This document shows, piece by piece, positions 42,900 through 51,017 of a stretch of DNA of 64,000 nucleotides. Numbering within the stretch: position 1 is the first letter of the stretch; every line of letters begins with the position of its first letter. The notes beneath the pieces are model-generated. The model had not been told where the DNA came from. It did no database searches and saw only the letters and a program-made list of their open reading frames with translations. Source of the DNA: Struthio camelus. Taxonomy: Eukaryota > Chordata > Aves > Struthioniformes > Struthionidae. The stretch covers positions 6,750,001 through 6,814,000 of the forward strand of contig NC_090967.1 of NCBI RefSeq assembly GCF_040807025.1. The letters are read 5' to 3'. The translations under genes were made by a program, and so were the position numbers.

Positions 42900-43408
42900 G
42901 GACAATTTCCCCCTCTCACCCTGTGTGTGCAACGGCCCGAAGTCCCTGCACTGCCCCAGCTGCCCACCCACACTGCCCCGCTGGCCCCCACCTCACTCCA
43001 TCCAGCACCCTCCCATTACAGGGCACCCAACGACCTCAGGGAAACTGCCCCTTTTCTCCCAGCTCACCCCACCAATACCCCACAGCGCCCCTCTGCATCC
43101 AAATCCTCCTCATCCACCTCCCAGTGCAGAAACCAGATCCCCCCCCATTACAGCAGACTCTTGAAGCTTCCCACTCTGATCTCCACCTCCAGCACCGCCC
43201 CCAGACCCTTCTCCACAGCCCAGGGGGCCCTTCACCCCCATCCCAGCCCCCCTGTCTGGCCTGCCTAGCAGTCCCCTTACCCCCAGGAACCCAGCACCCT
43301 CCTAAGCCCTTCACCCCCAGCACCAGCACCCCCTGCGTCCCCAGCACCCCCTTCCACCTGCCCAGGTGGTTCCTCCCCTCCAGCCTTCCACTCCACAGGG
43401 CTCCCAAC
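42900..43408. other. C-rich low-complexity transition zone
   Basis: Composition changes from AT-leaning to strongly C-rich on the plus strand (CCCC runs separated by A, T or G), leading into the 41-bp minisatellite. Long open frames here are a by-product of having few T and A bases and are not considered genes. Confidence 0.7.
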
Positions 43409-44232
43409 ACCCCCAGGGCCCCCCAAAACCCTTCCCCTCCTGCCCCAACACCCCCAGAGCCCCCCAAAACCCTGCCCCTCCTGCCCCAACACCCCCAGAG
43501 CCCCCCAAAACCCTTCCCCTCCTGCCCCAACACCCTCTAGAGGCCCCCCAAAACCCTTCCCCTCCTGCCCCAACACCCCCAGGGCCCCCCAAAACCCTTC
43601 CCCTCCTGCCCCAACACCCCCAGGGCCCCCCAAAACCCTTCCCCTCCTGCCCCAACACCCCCAGGGCCCCCCAAAACCCTTCCCCTCCTGCCCCAACACC
43701 CCCAGGGGCCCCCAAAACCCTTCCCCTCCTGCCCCAACACCCCCAGGGCCCCCCAAAACCCTTCCCCTCCTGCCCCAACACCCCCAGAGCCCCCCAAAAC
43801 CCTGCCCCTCCTGCCCCAACACCCCCAGAGCCCCCCAAACCCTTCCCCTCCTGCCCCAACACCTCCAGGGCCTCCCCCAAACCCTTCCCCTCCTGCCCCA
43901 ACACCTCCAGGGCCTCCCCCAAACCCTTCCCCTCCTGCCCCAACACCCCCAGAGCCCCCCAAAACCCTGCCCCTCCTGCCCCAACACCCTCTAGAGGCCC
44001 CCCCAAGCCCTCCCCCTTCTGCCCCAACACCCCCAGGGTCCCCCCAAACCCTTCCCCTCCTGCCCCAACACCCCCAGAGCCCCCCAAACCCTTCCCCTCC
44101 TGCCCCAACACCCCCAGAGCCCCCCAAACCCTTCCCCTCCTGCCCCAACACCCTCTAGAGGCCCCCCAAAACCCTTCCCCTCCTGCCCCAACACCCCCAG
44201 GGCCCCCCCAAACCCTTCCCCTCCTGCCCCAA
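43409..44232. repeat. 41-bp C-rich minisatellite, about 20 copies
   Basis: Units run ACCCCCAGGGCC, CCCCAAAACCC, TTCCCCTCCTG, CCCCAAC. Variants carry CAGAG, CTCTAGAGG or CCTCCAGGG at the same place; the CTCTAGAGG type recurs near 43532, 43988 and 44152, so blocks of units were duplicated together. The minus strand is G-rich with many runs of four or more G, suited to G-quadruplexes. The unit lacks stops in every frame on both strands, which creates long false open frames. It lies about 360 bases downstream of the presumed GNG7 first-exon donor. Confidence 0.95.
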
Positions 44233-44592
44233 CACCCACTTTGGCCCCCAACCCGCCCAGCGGCTCCCGCACCCCAAGGCCCCCCCGCCCCTTTATCTGC
44301 ACCCTCAGGACCCCCCCCCTTGGCGCCCAGCACCCTCGAGGCCCCCCAACGCCTTCACCTCGACCCCAGCGGCCCCCCGGGACCCCCTCCGAGCCCACCC
44401 CGACTCTCCCCAGCCCCTCCGGCGCCTCCCCGCCCCCGCCACGAGCGGCAGCGGGCCGCGGGCAGGGCCGGACCGGGCCGGGGGCTCCGCCAGGCCGCGG
44501 CCTGCGCCGGCCTTCGCCGCCCGCTCCCCGGGGCTGGCCGGCGGGCCGCGCCCCCTCCCCGCGGCTCAGGCGCTGGGCAGGCGGCTCCTCAC

Positions 44593-44710
44593 CGGTCTCG
44601 GCGGGGCCGGGGCACCGCGGGGCGGAGGGGAAGGGAGGGGAAGAGAGGAGAGGAACAACCGCCGCCGCCTCAGACACCCGCCGCCGCCGCGCAACGCACC
44701 GTGCTGCCGA
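44593..44710 (-). other. GNG7: Putative GNG7 noncoding first exon
   Basis: On the minus strand, a GC-rich stretch with GGC-type triplets and a C/T-rich segment ends at a good 5' splice site, GAGACCG|GTGAGG. It lies about 80 bases downstream of the CCAAT box at 44790-44794, a usual distance to a start site. GNG7 encodes a 68-residue prenylated G-protein gamma subunit, and its coding exons are expected far downstream. The right boundary is approximate. Confidence 0.4.
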
Positions 44711-44771
44711 GCCCCGGCCGGGCACGGGCAGCGCTGGCGGCCGGCACGCCTCGCCTCGCCCCGCCCCGCCT

Positions 44772-44803
44772 GAGTGGCAGCGGCGGCAGCCAATCGGCGC
44801 GGG
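44772..44803. promoter_or_regulatory. CCAAT-box promoter module, copy 1
   Basis: GAGTGGCAGCGGCGG followed by CAGCCAATCGG. The CCAAT at 44790-44794 within CCAATCGG is a strong NF-Y type site. An almost identical module lies 173 bases to the right. Confidence 0.7.
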
Positions 44804-44944
44804 CGTCGCGGGAGACGCGGTGGAGGAGTGGGGGGGGTGAAGAGGAGGAGGAGGAGGCCCAGAGGAGAGGGCGGGGCTAGACGCAGCCGTCAGGTTCGGT
44901 TGCGTCGGCGGCCGCTGGGGGGAGGGGGGGAAGGGGCGGCTGTG

Positions 44945-44976
44945 GAGTGGCGGCGGCGGCAGCCAATCGGAGCGCC
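44945..44976. promoter_or_regulatory. CCAAT-box promoter module, copy 2
   Basis: GAGTGGCGGCGGCGG followed by CAGCCAATCGG, with CCAAT at 44963-44967. It matches copy 1 except for a few bases, in the same orientation, which suggests duplication inside the promoter. Confidence 0.7.
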
Positions 44977-45007
44977 GCTCGGGGGAGGGGATAGGTAAAT
45001 GAGGTCG

Positions 45008-45017
45008 TTAATATTAA
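45008..45017. promoter_or_regulatory. AT-rich homeodomain-like palindrome in the CpG island
   Basis: TTAATATTAA is a perfect palindrome within a short AT-rich patch (about 44990-45020) surrounded by GC-rich DNA. The patch resembles homeodomain or HNF1-type sites, but it is not an exact HNF1 match. Confidence 0.4.
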
Positions 45018-45199
45018 TGAGCGGTGCGCGCGCCCGCCCGGGGGGGGGGAAGGCGCGCGCTCCCTGGCGGCACGTGGCGCCCCGGGTGCGAGGTCGCCAC
45101 TCGGGACGGGACGGGACCGCAGTGGGGGCCCCCCCTCCCACCTTGCAGCCGCCAGTGCTGCCCCTTGCCCCTGTAGCCCGGCCGAGCTGTGAGCACCCA

Positions 45200-47670
45200 A
45201 AAGGCAGAGGGGTCACTGCAAGAGCGATGCTTAGTGGGTGCCCGTGGCCCTCCCCTGCCCTGTGCCAGGGTGGCACCGCGCAGCCCCCGGGCCAGCTGCA
45301 AGGGGGACACAAGGGTGGAGCTGCTTGGGTAGGGCTGGCGTTCAGCAGAGGCCCTGGCTCAGCTGTCCCCAGCACAGAGCACCACGCGTGGCACGAGGAG
45401 TGCGGTGCATGACACAGCCCACGGAGCAGGCTCGGCCCCGGCTGGAGCCCAGCCGCCTGTCAGTGTTGGCAGTGCGGGACGTGCTCCCCATGCAAATCCC
45501 GGGCCTCCTTCGAGCACAGTTCAGCCCGGGAGCCTTGCACTTGGTTTCACCCTCTTTTCCCCATCAGCGACTTCTTCCTGAAGTCGGTCTAGTGATTGCC
45601 TGAAGGGCTGCGCTGAGGGTTGGCCTGCGGCCAGCTGGGGGAAGGAAGGACTGCAGGCCCCAGCTCCCGTTCTCCTCTTCGTGACTCTTGGTCTGAGTCA
45701 CTGATTTCTTCAGCTCCTCTTTCCTGTCCAGCTCCCCCTTCCAAGGGGAGGGCAGAGCCTCTGTCCAGCCCAGAAACCCCCTCTCCGCTGGGAGCTGCCG
45801 CCCACTGGGAATGCCGCTGGCCCGCGCCGGCAAAGCCGCGGTCCACGGCTCGCGGCGGAGCCGCAGGGCCCTCGTCGTGCCTGGAAGGGCCGTTTCCTCG
45901 GGCCGCCGCCGCCGTTCCTTGGAGCAGCGCGTGGGGCGCTGGGGTCCCCGCGACGGCCGCAGCGCTCGTCTCCATCCTGAAACCTGCTCTTACCTATCAG
46001 GCACCAGGACTGGGAGAGCCACCAGCTGCTCAGCTGTCACCTCCTCGCGCTTTGCGGAGAGAGGCATCGTCCCCCGCGGGCGGGCTGAGCCCCGGCCTCC
46101 CGCCTGCGGCGGCCCTGGGGCTGCTCTGCCTTGCGCGGCGGCCGGGCAGGCTGTGCCCGGCGCCGCTCGCCCCGACGGCCTCCGCGGAGTCTCTCTCTTT
46201 TTGCAGAGCGGGGAGCGAGGGGAAAACCCAGGCGCGTGGATCAGCGCAGGGCTGGAGTCGGGCTGCGCCGGGCCCGGGGGAGCAGCGGACGGCGCTCGCC
46301 GCCTCCCAGCACGGCCCCTCAATGGAGGCTTTGACTGCGGCCAGCTGCAGCCCGGGGACGGGGTGCGAGTGGGCGGCGCGGCGGGGCTGGCCACCGTCCT
46401 GCCTCGGCTCGCCCCTGTGTCGCCGGCTGCGGACCCTTCTGGGTCCCACTGGCACGAGCCCGCGGGAGCCCCTGTGCCTCTGCTGGTGCCCCGCTGCGGC
46501 TGCCGTGGGGCCCCACCAGTTTGCACCAGTTGCAGATCCCATCCCAGCACAAAGCAAAACGCCGGCTCCCTCCACGCCAGAGCCGGCCTGGCTGCGCTGC
46601 CGGGAGCCAACGGGCCCTTGCGGCCTGCAGCTCTCTGTCATGTTTGGGATGAAAAAATAATAATCCTGTTAGTGGGAAGAAGGCTGATTTTTCCCTAATC
46701 CAGTTTGCTCCCATATGCCCAGGCCCGCGGCGTTATAAGCTGCTTTAGCCGCAGCCGAGTTTCCGCCGGTTAAATGCTGCTGTCGGAGCACGAGGGCAGA
46801 GGTGCCCGTGGCCGGGGAGGGAGCCAGCCCGGGGCAGCCAGGAGCCAAAATCGCCCTGTTTTGCTCTGGGGAAGGTGCTTTAATAGGCGAAAAGGCCCTG
46901 CGACGTTTCGCGGGACCTGCTTCCCCCAGCCCGGCTCTGCTGTTCTGCTGCTCTCATCTCCAAGTGCATTAACTCTCTGAGGAAACCGGCCACAATTCCC
47001 AGGAAAAACAAATAAAAAATCTCTGCGAGGCAGCAGGTTTTACCGGGCTGGAGGGCCGGGAAATTGGGAGTCCAAGTTGTGCTGAAAAGGTGCCAACTGT
47101 GTGAGAGCTGGGACGGCTCTGCCGGCGCTTCCCCTGTCCGTCCCGACCCCGGGAAACGCTCGCCTGCTGAGGGTCTCTATTCGGCAGCACTGATTTTTAA
47201 GGACACTGGTTCCCCCTCGCACTGTGTCTCCGGGACGGAGCGACGGCTGTTTATCGAGAGTGGGAGAGGAGACGGAAACACTGGCACATGGCTGCTCGCG
47301 CCGCGTGTAGCTAATTAACTATCAGAAATATCTTGTTAAAAAAAAAAAAAGCCCCCAGGGAGTCGTGCCGGGCTTTCTCCAAGGAATCGCTTGCCTTTCG
47401 GTGCCGCCGCGGTTCGTCTCGCTTCTGGGCCGTTCCCCAGCCAGGCTCCCCCAGCCAGGCCCTGTGCTGCTCCCCGCTCTTGCCCCAGCCCCAGCGGGGG
47501 ATTTTGGGGTCTCTGTCCCCACCGAGAGCACCGCAGTGGATCGAGGTGCCCCCAGCCCCAGCAGCCTGCGGGCTACAGGGTGCCAGGCATAGCCGCACAA
47601 GGGGCTCGGGCTGGCCACAGCCACCCCGGCCCTCCCAAAAGCAAGTGTTGCTTCCTGGGAGCACAAGCAT
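45200..47670. other. GC-rich intergenic DNA
   Basis: No coding exon or recognisable RNA gene was found between the presumed GNG7 promoter and the 12-bp minisatellite. CpG-rich patches occur near 45.8-46.4 kb and 46.7-47.3 kb. Open frames here are long because stops are rare in GC-rich DNA, and they occur on both strands without family resemblance. Confidence 0.6.
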
Positions 47671-47680
47671 CCCCTGGGAT

Positions 47681-48362
47681 ATCTCCAGGAGCATCCCCAG
47701 GAGCATCCCTAGATGCATCCCCAGGAGCATCCCTAGGACTCTCTCCAGGAGCATCCCTAGGAGCATTCCCAAGAGCACCCCTAGAAACATCCCCAGGAAC
47801 ATCCCTAGAAGCTTCCCCAGGGATGTCTGCAGGAGCATCCCTCAGGACAGCCCCAAGAGCATCCTCAGGAGCATCCACAGGAGCATCCCTAGGACCATCC
47901 CCAGGAGCATCCCCAGGAGCATCCCCAGGACCATCCCTAGGACCATCCCCAGGACCATCCCCAGGACCATCCCCAGGAGCATCCCCAGGACCATCCCTAG
48001 GACCATCCCTAGGACCATCCCCAGGACCATCCCCAGGACCATCCCTAGGACCATCCCCAGGAGCATCCCCAGGAGCATCCCCAGGAGCATCCCTAGGACC
48101 GTTCCCAAGAGCACCCCTAGAAGCATCCCCAGGGATGTCTGTAGGAGCATCCCTCAGGACAGCCCCAAGAGCATCCTCAGGAGCATCCCCAGGAGCATCC
48201 CTAGGACCATCCCCAGGAGCATCCCCAGGACCATCCTTAGGAGCATCCCTAGGACCATCCCCAGGAGCATCCCTAGGACCGTTCCCAAGAGCACCCCTAG
48301 AAGCATCCCCAGGGATGTCCGCAGGAGCATCCCCCAGGATAGCCCCAGGAGCATCCCAAGGG
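47681..48362. repeat. 12-bp minisatellite with super-repeats (about 57 units)
   Basis: Units are AGGAGCATCCCC, AGGACCATCCCC and AGGAGCATCCCT types. A marker block containing CCCAAGAGCACCCCTAG followed by a GGGATGTC unit occurs at 47768, 48104 and 48284. The spacings are 336 and 180 bases, exactly 28 and 15 units. As 12 is divisible by 3, several frames stay open and give fake repeat proteins on both strands. No gene is called. Confidence 0.95.
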
Positions 48363-48399
48363 ACGCCCCAAGCTGCAGCGGGTCCCCCTGGGCTGTGAG

Positions 48400-49590
48400 G
48401 GTCCCATTTCCGTGGGGCAGGACCCCCCCAGCCCTTGTCCCCAACAAGCTGCCAGCACCGCCGTGTCAGCCCGGTGCTTCGCTTTCCCACCCCGTCCCTG
48501 GCCGGAGGCTCATGTCAAACCGCAGCAGCTCCTGCACCGCGCTCGCCCCAGCCCCTGCCGGCTCCCGGCACGGCACCAGCTGCGGGTTTTAACCCCGTCG
48601 GCAGCAGGAGCGGGGCCACCGCGGGGCCGGGGTGCTGAGCGTGCCCAGCACCGCCGGGGACACGTGCTCGAGGGCCGCGGCGGTGCCGGGACCCATGCGG
48701 GTTCCCGCGCGGTCCCTCCCGCGGCGGGCGAGCCCCGGGCTGCACCCGGCCGCCCCGCCGTCTCGGAGGAGGACAAAAACGAATCAGAGGGACGCCGGTA
48801 TTTTATTCGAGCACCTCTTCCCGCTTCGGTTTGGAGATGGAAATGAAAGAAGCAAAGGGGCAACGGGGGGCTGGAGCGGCGGGGAGGGGGCCGGGAGCCG
48901 GCGGCAGAGACGCGGGAGCATCCGCTGCCCCGAGCGGAAAACGCGCAGCAGAGCAGCCGCAGAGCAGGGGTGTTCGGCAGCGCGGAGGCGAGGTTTGGGC
49001 AAGCGGGGGTCCCTGCGCGGCCCCAGGCTCTCCCTCGGCGCCGGGGCCGCGGGGGCTCGGCCGGCCCCGGCACGGAGCATCCCTGCTCCGGCGCCGCCGC
49101 TCCGGCTCCTCTGCCCAGGCCTCGGGCGCGCGGTGCCGCCGCGGAGGCGCCCAGGCTGCTCCCGGCGCCGCGGCCGAGCCGTGCCCTTGCGACGCCCTTG
49201 CGGCCCCCGCGCCGGCCCCCGCGCCACCTCCCAGCCGGCGGCTGGTTTCCGTGGCAACGGGCGGGATGACGCACTTGCCGCGCTCCCCCCCCACCCCCCC
49301 CCGTGGGACCGGCGGGGGGGGCAGCCCCCCCCCCGGGGGGCTCCGGCCCCCCCGCCGCGGGCCGAGAGCGCGCCGAGCGGGACGGGCGCCCGCAACGCGC
49401 GCGGGCGCTGGCACGTGCCCGGGCACGCGTGCTCGCACACGCTAAGGACACGCGTGCCCTCCCCAGCTCCTCTCCGCGGGGCTCGCGCCCTCCTCAGCCC
49501 GCCGTCCCCCCCGCTCTCCTTCCGCCCCCGTTTTGGGCTCAGCTCCCGGGAACGGGAGGCGGCGCGCGGGGGGCGGCGGGGGGGGACGAT
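48400..49590. other. CpG-rich intergenic DNA downstream of DIRAS1
   Basis: Very GC- and CpG-rich, with runs of C and G near 49285-49353 able to form hairpins or quadruplexes. A second AATAAA on the minus strand (48802-48807) could serve a longer DIRAS1 transcript. An X-box-like site lies at 49245-49258. No coding exon was recognised. Confidence 0.5.
49245..49258. promoter_or_regulatory. X-box-like RFX site next to a CRE-like motif
   Basis: GTTTCCGTGGCAAC is an inverted repeat close to the RFX X-box (GTNRCC, 0-3 bases, RGYAAC). The right half matches exactly; the left half has one mismatch. TGACGCAC, a CRE-like half site, follows at 49267. Together they resemble a promoter element, though no gene start is evident here. 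Confidence 0.4.
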
Positions 49591-49594
49591 GCGG

Positions 49595-50396
49595 GAGCAG
49601 TTTCTCATCTCTTTATTGAAGGAAGACTATTTCTAGAGTAAAGGCTACACCGTAACGTCACCTTGTCCCTTGGTCGGTCGTGTCGTGTTGTAAAAAGCCG
49701 GTGATGCAGGGAGCTGGGCGCAGCGCGGAGGGGCCGAGCCCACCCGGGCTGGCGCCCCGGCGCCTCCGCGGGGGCCAAGCCCCCGGGACGAGGGGCTGGT
49801 GCCGGGGCCGGGGCGAGCGGGGCAGCGCCCATCACCCTGGCGCCAGGGCCCTGGGGTGGCTTTGAAGGAGGAGGGGGGGGATCGGGGGCCGGAGCTCGCC
49901 AGGATTGTGCTGGGGCAGGTCCCGCGTCGGGCCCGCTGCTTTGTGCTTGGGCTGGCGGCTCCCGGGCGGCGGGGAGAACGGGGCGCCGCCGCGGCCCCCT
50001 GCAAGCGCGGAGGTGTCGCACCGGCGCCCGCCGCCCACGAGGACCACGCGCCGCTGCCTGCCGGCCCCGGCCCCGGGGAGCTCGGCCGCCGCCGCCGCAG
50101 GGTCCCGTCCCATCCCGTCCCGTCGCCGCCTGCCGCCCCGGCACCGGCGGAGCCGCCCGGCCGCGGCGCGGTGCTGCAGGGTGGGCGCGCGGCTCCCACG
50201 GCGTTCCCGCCGGCGGCCGCCCCGTCTTCGCCGCCGTCCCCCCGGCGCGGCCGGTCCGAGGCGCCGCGGCCGCCCGGCGCAGTCACAGTGATCGCGTGGA
50301 GGGCGAGGGGGACGGGCCCAGCTTCGATGCCGACGTCCGGACTTCGAGGGGGCAGAGGGGCCAACCGGGAGAGGGGGCGAGGGCCAGTCCGGGGCT
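49595..50396 (-). other. DIRAS1: DIRAS1 3' UTR
   Basis: The stretch from the stop codon to the first canonical polyadenylation hexamer is about 0.8 kb and very GC-rich. No other exon is visible. The hexamer at 48802-48807 allows a longer form. The left boundary is approximate. Confidence 0.6.
49612..49617 (-). terminator. DIRAS1: AATAAA polyadenylation signal for DIRAS1
   Basis: TTTATT on the plus strand gives AATAAA on the minus strand, in a short AT-rich patch 780 bases after the DIRAS1 stop. It is the first canonical hexamer after the stop codon. Confidence 0.65.
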
Positions 50397-50993
50397 CTAC
50401 ATGATGCTGCACTTCCCCTTGATTTTGTCTGTCCTCTTCTGCTTGCTGGAGCGCTTCCCGTCGATGGTGAGGCTCACGTTCCTCCTCTTCTCCAGGTTCA
50501 GCAGCTCCTGGAAGAGCTCCTTCACGTTGTAGTTCATCTTGGCCGAGGTCTCCATAAAGGCGCATTTCCACTCCTTGGCCACGGCCTCACCCTCTCGGGT
50601 CTCCACTTCCCGCTGGGTCTCGTCGCACTTGTTGCCCACCAGCATGATGGGGATGCTCTCCACGCTGCCCTTGATCTGCACGATCTGCTGGTAGATGGGC
50701 TTCAGCTCCTCCAGGGACTGCTTGCTGGTGACGGAGAAGACCAGGATGAAGGCATGGCCCTTGGAGATGGACAGGCGCTGCATGGCCGGGAACTGGTGGC
50801 TGCCGGTGGTGTCGGTGATCTGCAGGGTGCAGACGCTCTTGTCGCAGCTGATGACCTGGCGGTAGGTGTCCTCGATGGTGGGGATGTAGGTGTCGCGGAA
50901 GGTCCCCTTGACGAAGCGCAGCACCAGCGAGCTCTTGCCCACGCCTCCCGCGCCGAACACCACCACCCGGTAGTCGTTGCTCTGCTCCGGCAT
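50397..50993 (-). CDS. DIRAS1: GTP-binding protein Di-Ras1
   Basis: A complete 198-residue Ras-family GTPase in one exon, the usual length and structure for vertebrate DIRAS1. Visible motifs: P-loop GAGGVGKS (14-21), effector segment TIEDTY (39-44), DTTGSHQ (61-67) in place of Ras DTAGQE, NKCD (121-124), ETSAK (148-152), a basic tail and the C-terminal CAAX box CSIM (195-198) for prenylation and membrane attachment. Ser65 stands where Ras has catalytic Gln61, and Thr63 where Ras has Ala59. This agrees with the family's known low GTPase activity and mostly GTP-bound state. DIRAS1 is a brain-enriched protein that antagonises Ras-type signalling by binding SmgGDS (family knowledge). The start is the ATG at 50991-50993 with A at -3. 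An in-frame TTG 30 bases upstream is intronic because the acceptor (CTTGCAG, AG at 51018-51019) lies between. DIRAS2 is the only close alternative; synteny with SLC39A3 supports DIRAS1. Confidence 0.97.
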   Translation of the reverse strand: MPEQSNDYRVVVFGAGGVGKSSLVLRFVKGTFRDTYIPTIEDTYRQVISCDKSVCTLQITDTTGSHQFPAMQRLSISKGHAFILVFSVTSKQSLEELKPIYQQIVQIKGSVESIPIMLVGNKCDETQREVETREGEAVAKEWKCAFMETSAKMNYNVKELFQELLNLEKRRNVSLTIDGKRSSKQKRTDKIKGKCSIM

Positions 50994-51017
50994 CTTGCCC
51001 CCGAGACGCGGCCGCCG
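50994..51017 (-). other. DIRAS1: DIRAS1 exon 2 5' UTR segment
   Basis: 24 noncoding bases lie between the splice acceptor (CTCTGCCTTGCAG on the minus strand) and the start codon. The pyrimidine-rich acceptor fits the known two-exon structure, with a noncoding first exon. Confidence 0.8.

Larger units (their letters stand above)
1..44592 (-). other. GNG7: Presumed long 5' intron of GNG7; no recognised coding exon
   Basis: This AT-leaning stretch shows no exon of a protein I recognise on either strand; the open frames are short and most lack coding character. I assign it to GNG7 by inference: in human, GNG7 lies directly beside DIRAS1 in the same direction, has a long intron structure with noncoding 5' exons, and a minus-strand CpG-island promoter with a plausible first-exon donor sits at the right end here. 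The two short GNG7 coding exons were looked for by eye and not found, so they probably lie left of the window. Content seen: homopolymer tracts, two notable palindromes near 14.7 and 14.9 kb, a 17-bp tandem duplication, exon-like blocks near 7.2 and 38.3-39.35 kb, and a C-rich end from about 42.9 kb. No LINE, LTR or DNA transposon was recognised. It could instead be intergenic DNA. Confidence 0.5.
44240..45200. promoter_or_regulatory. GNG7: CpG island, probable GNG7 promoter
   Basis: Dense CpG, GC boxes (GGGCGGGG near 44870) and two CCAAT modules make this a typical TATA-less vertebrate promoter. A donor-like site (ACCG|GTGAGG, GT at 44591-44592 on the minus strand) suggests leftward transcription. 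Position left of DIRAS1 and minus direction match GNG7 in human synteny. A divergent plus-strand transcript is also possible. The start site cannot be fixed by sequence alone. Confidence 0.55.

Noticed and set aside
43366-44880. Open frame of about 500 codons on the plus strand, rich in Pro, and G-rich ones on the minus strand
   Set aside because: Produced by the 41-bp minisatellite, which has no stop codon in any frame on either strand.
47333-48592. Long repeat-protein-like frames on both strands
   Set aside because: The 12-bp unit keeps several frames open; there is no start context, splice site or family match, and both strands look equally coding.
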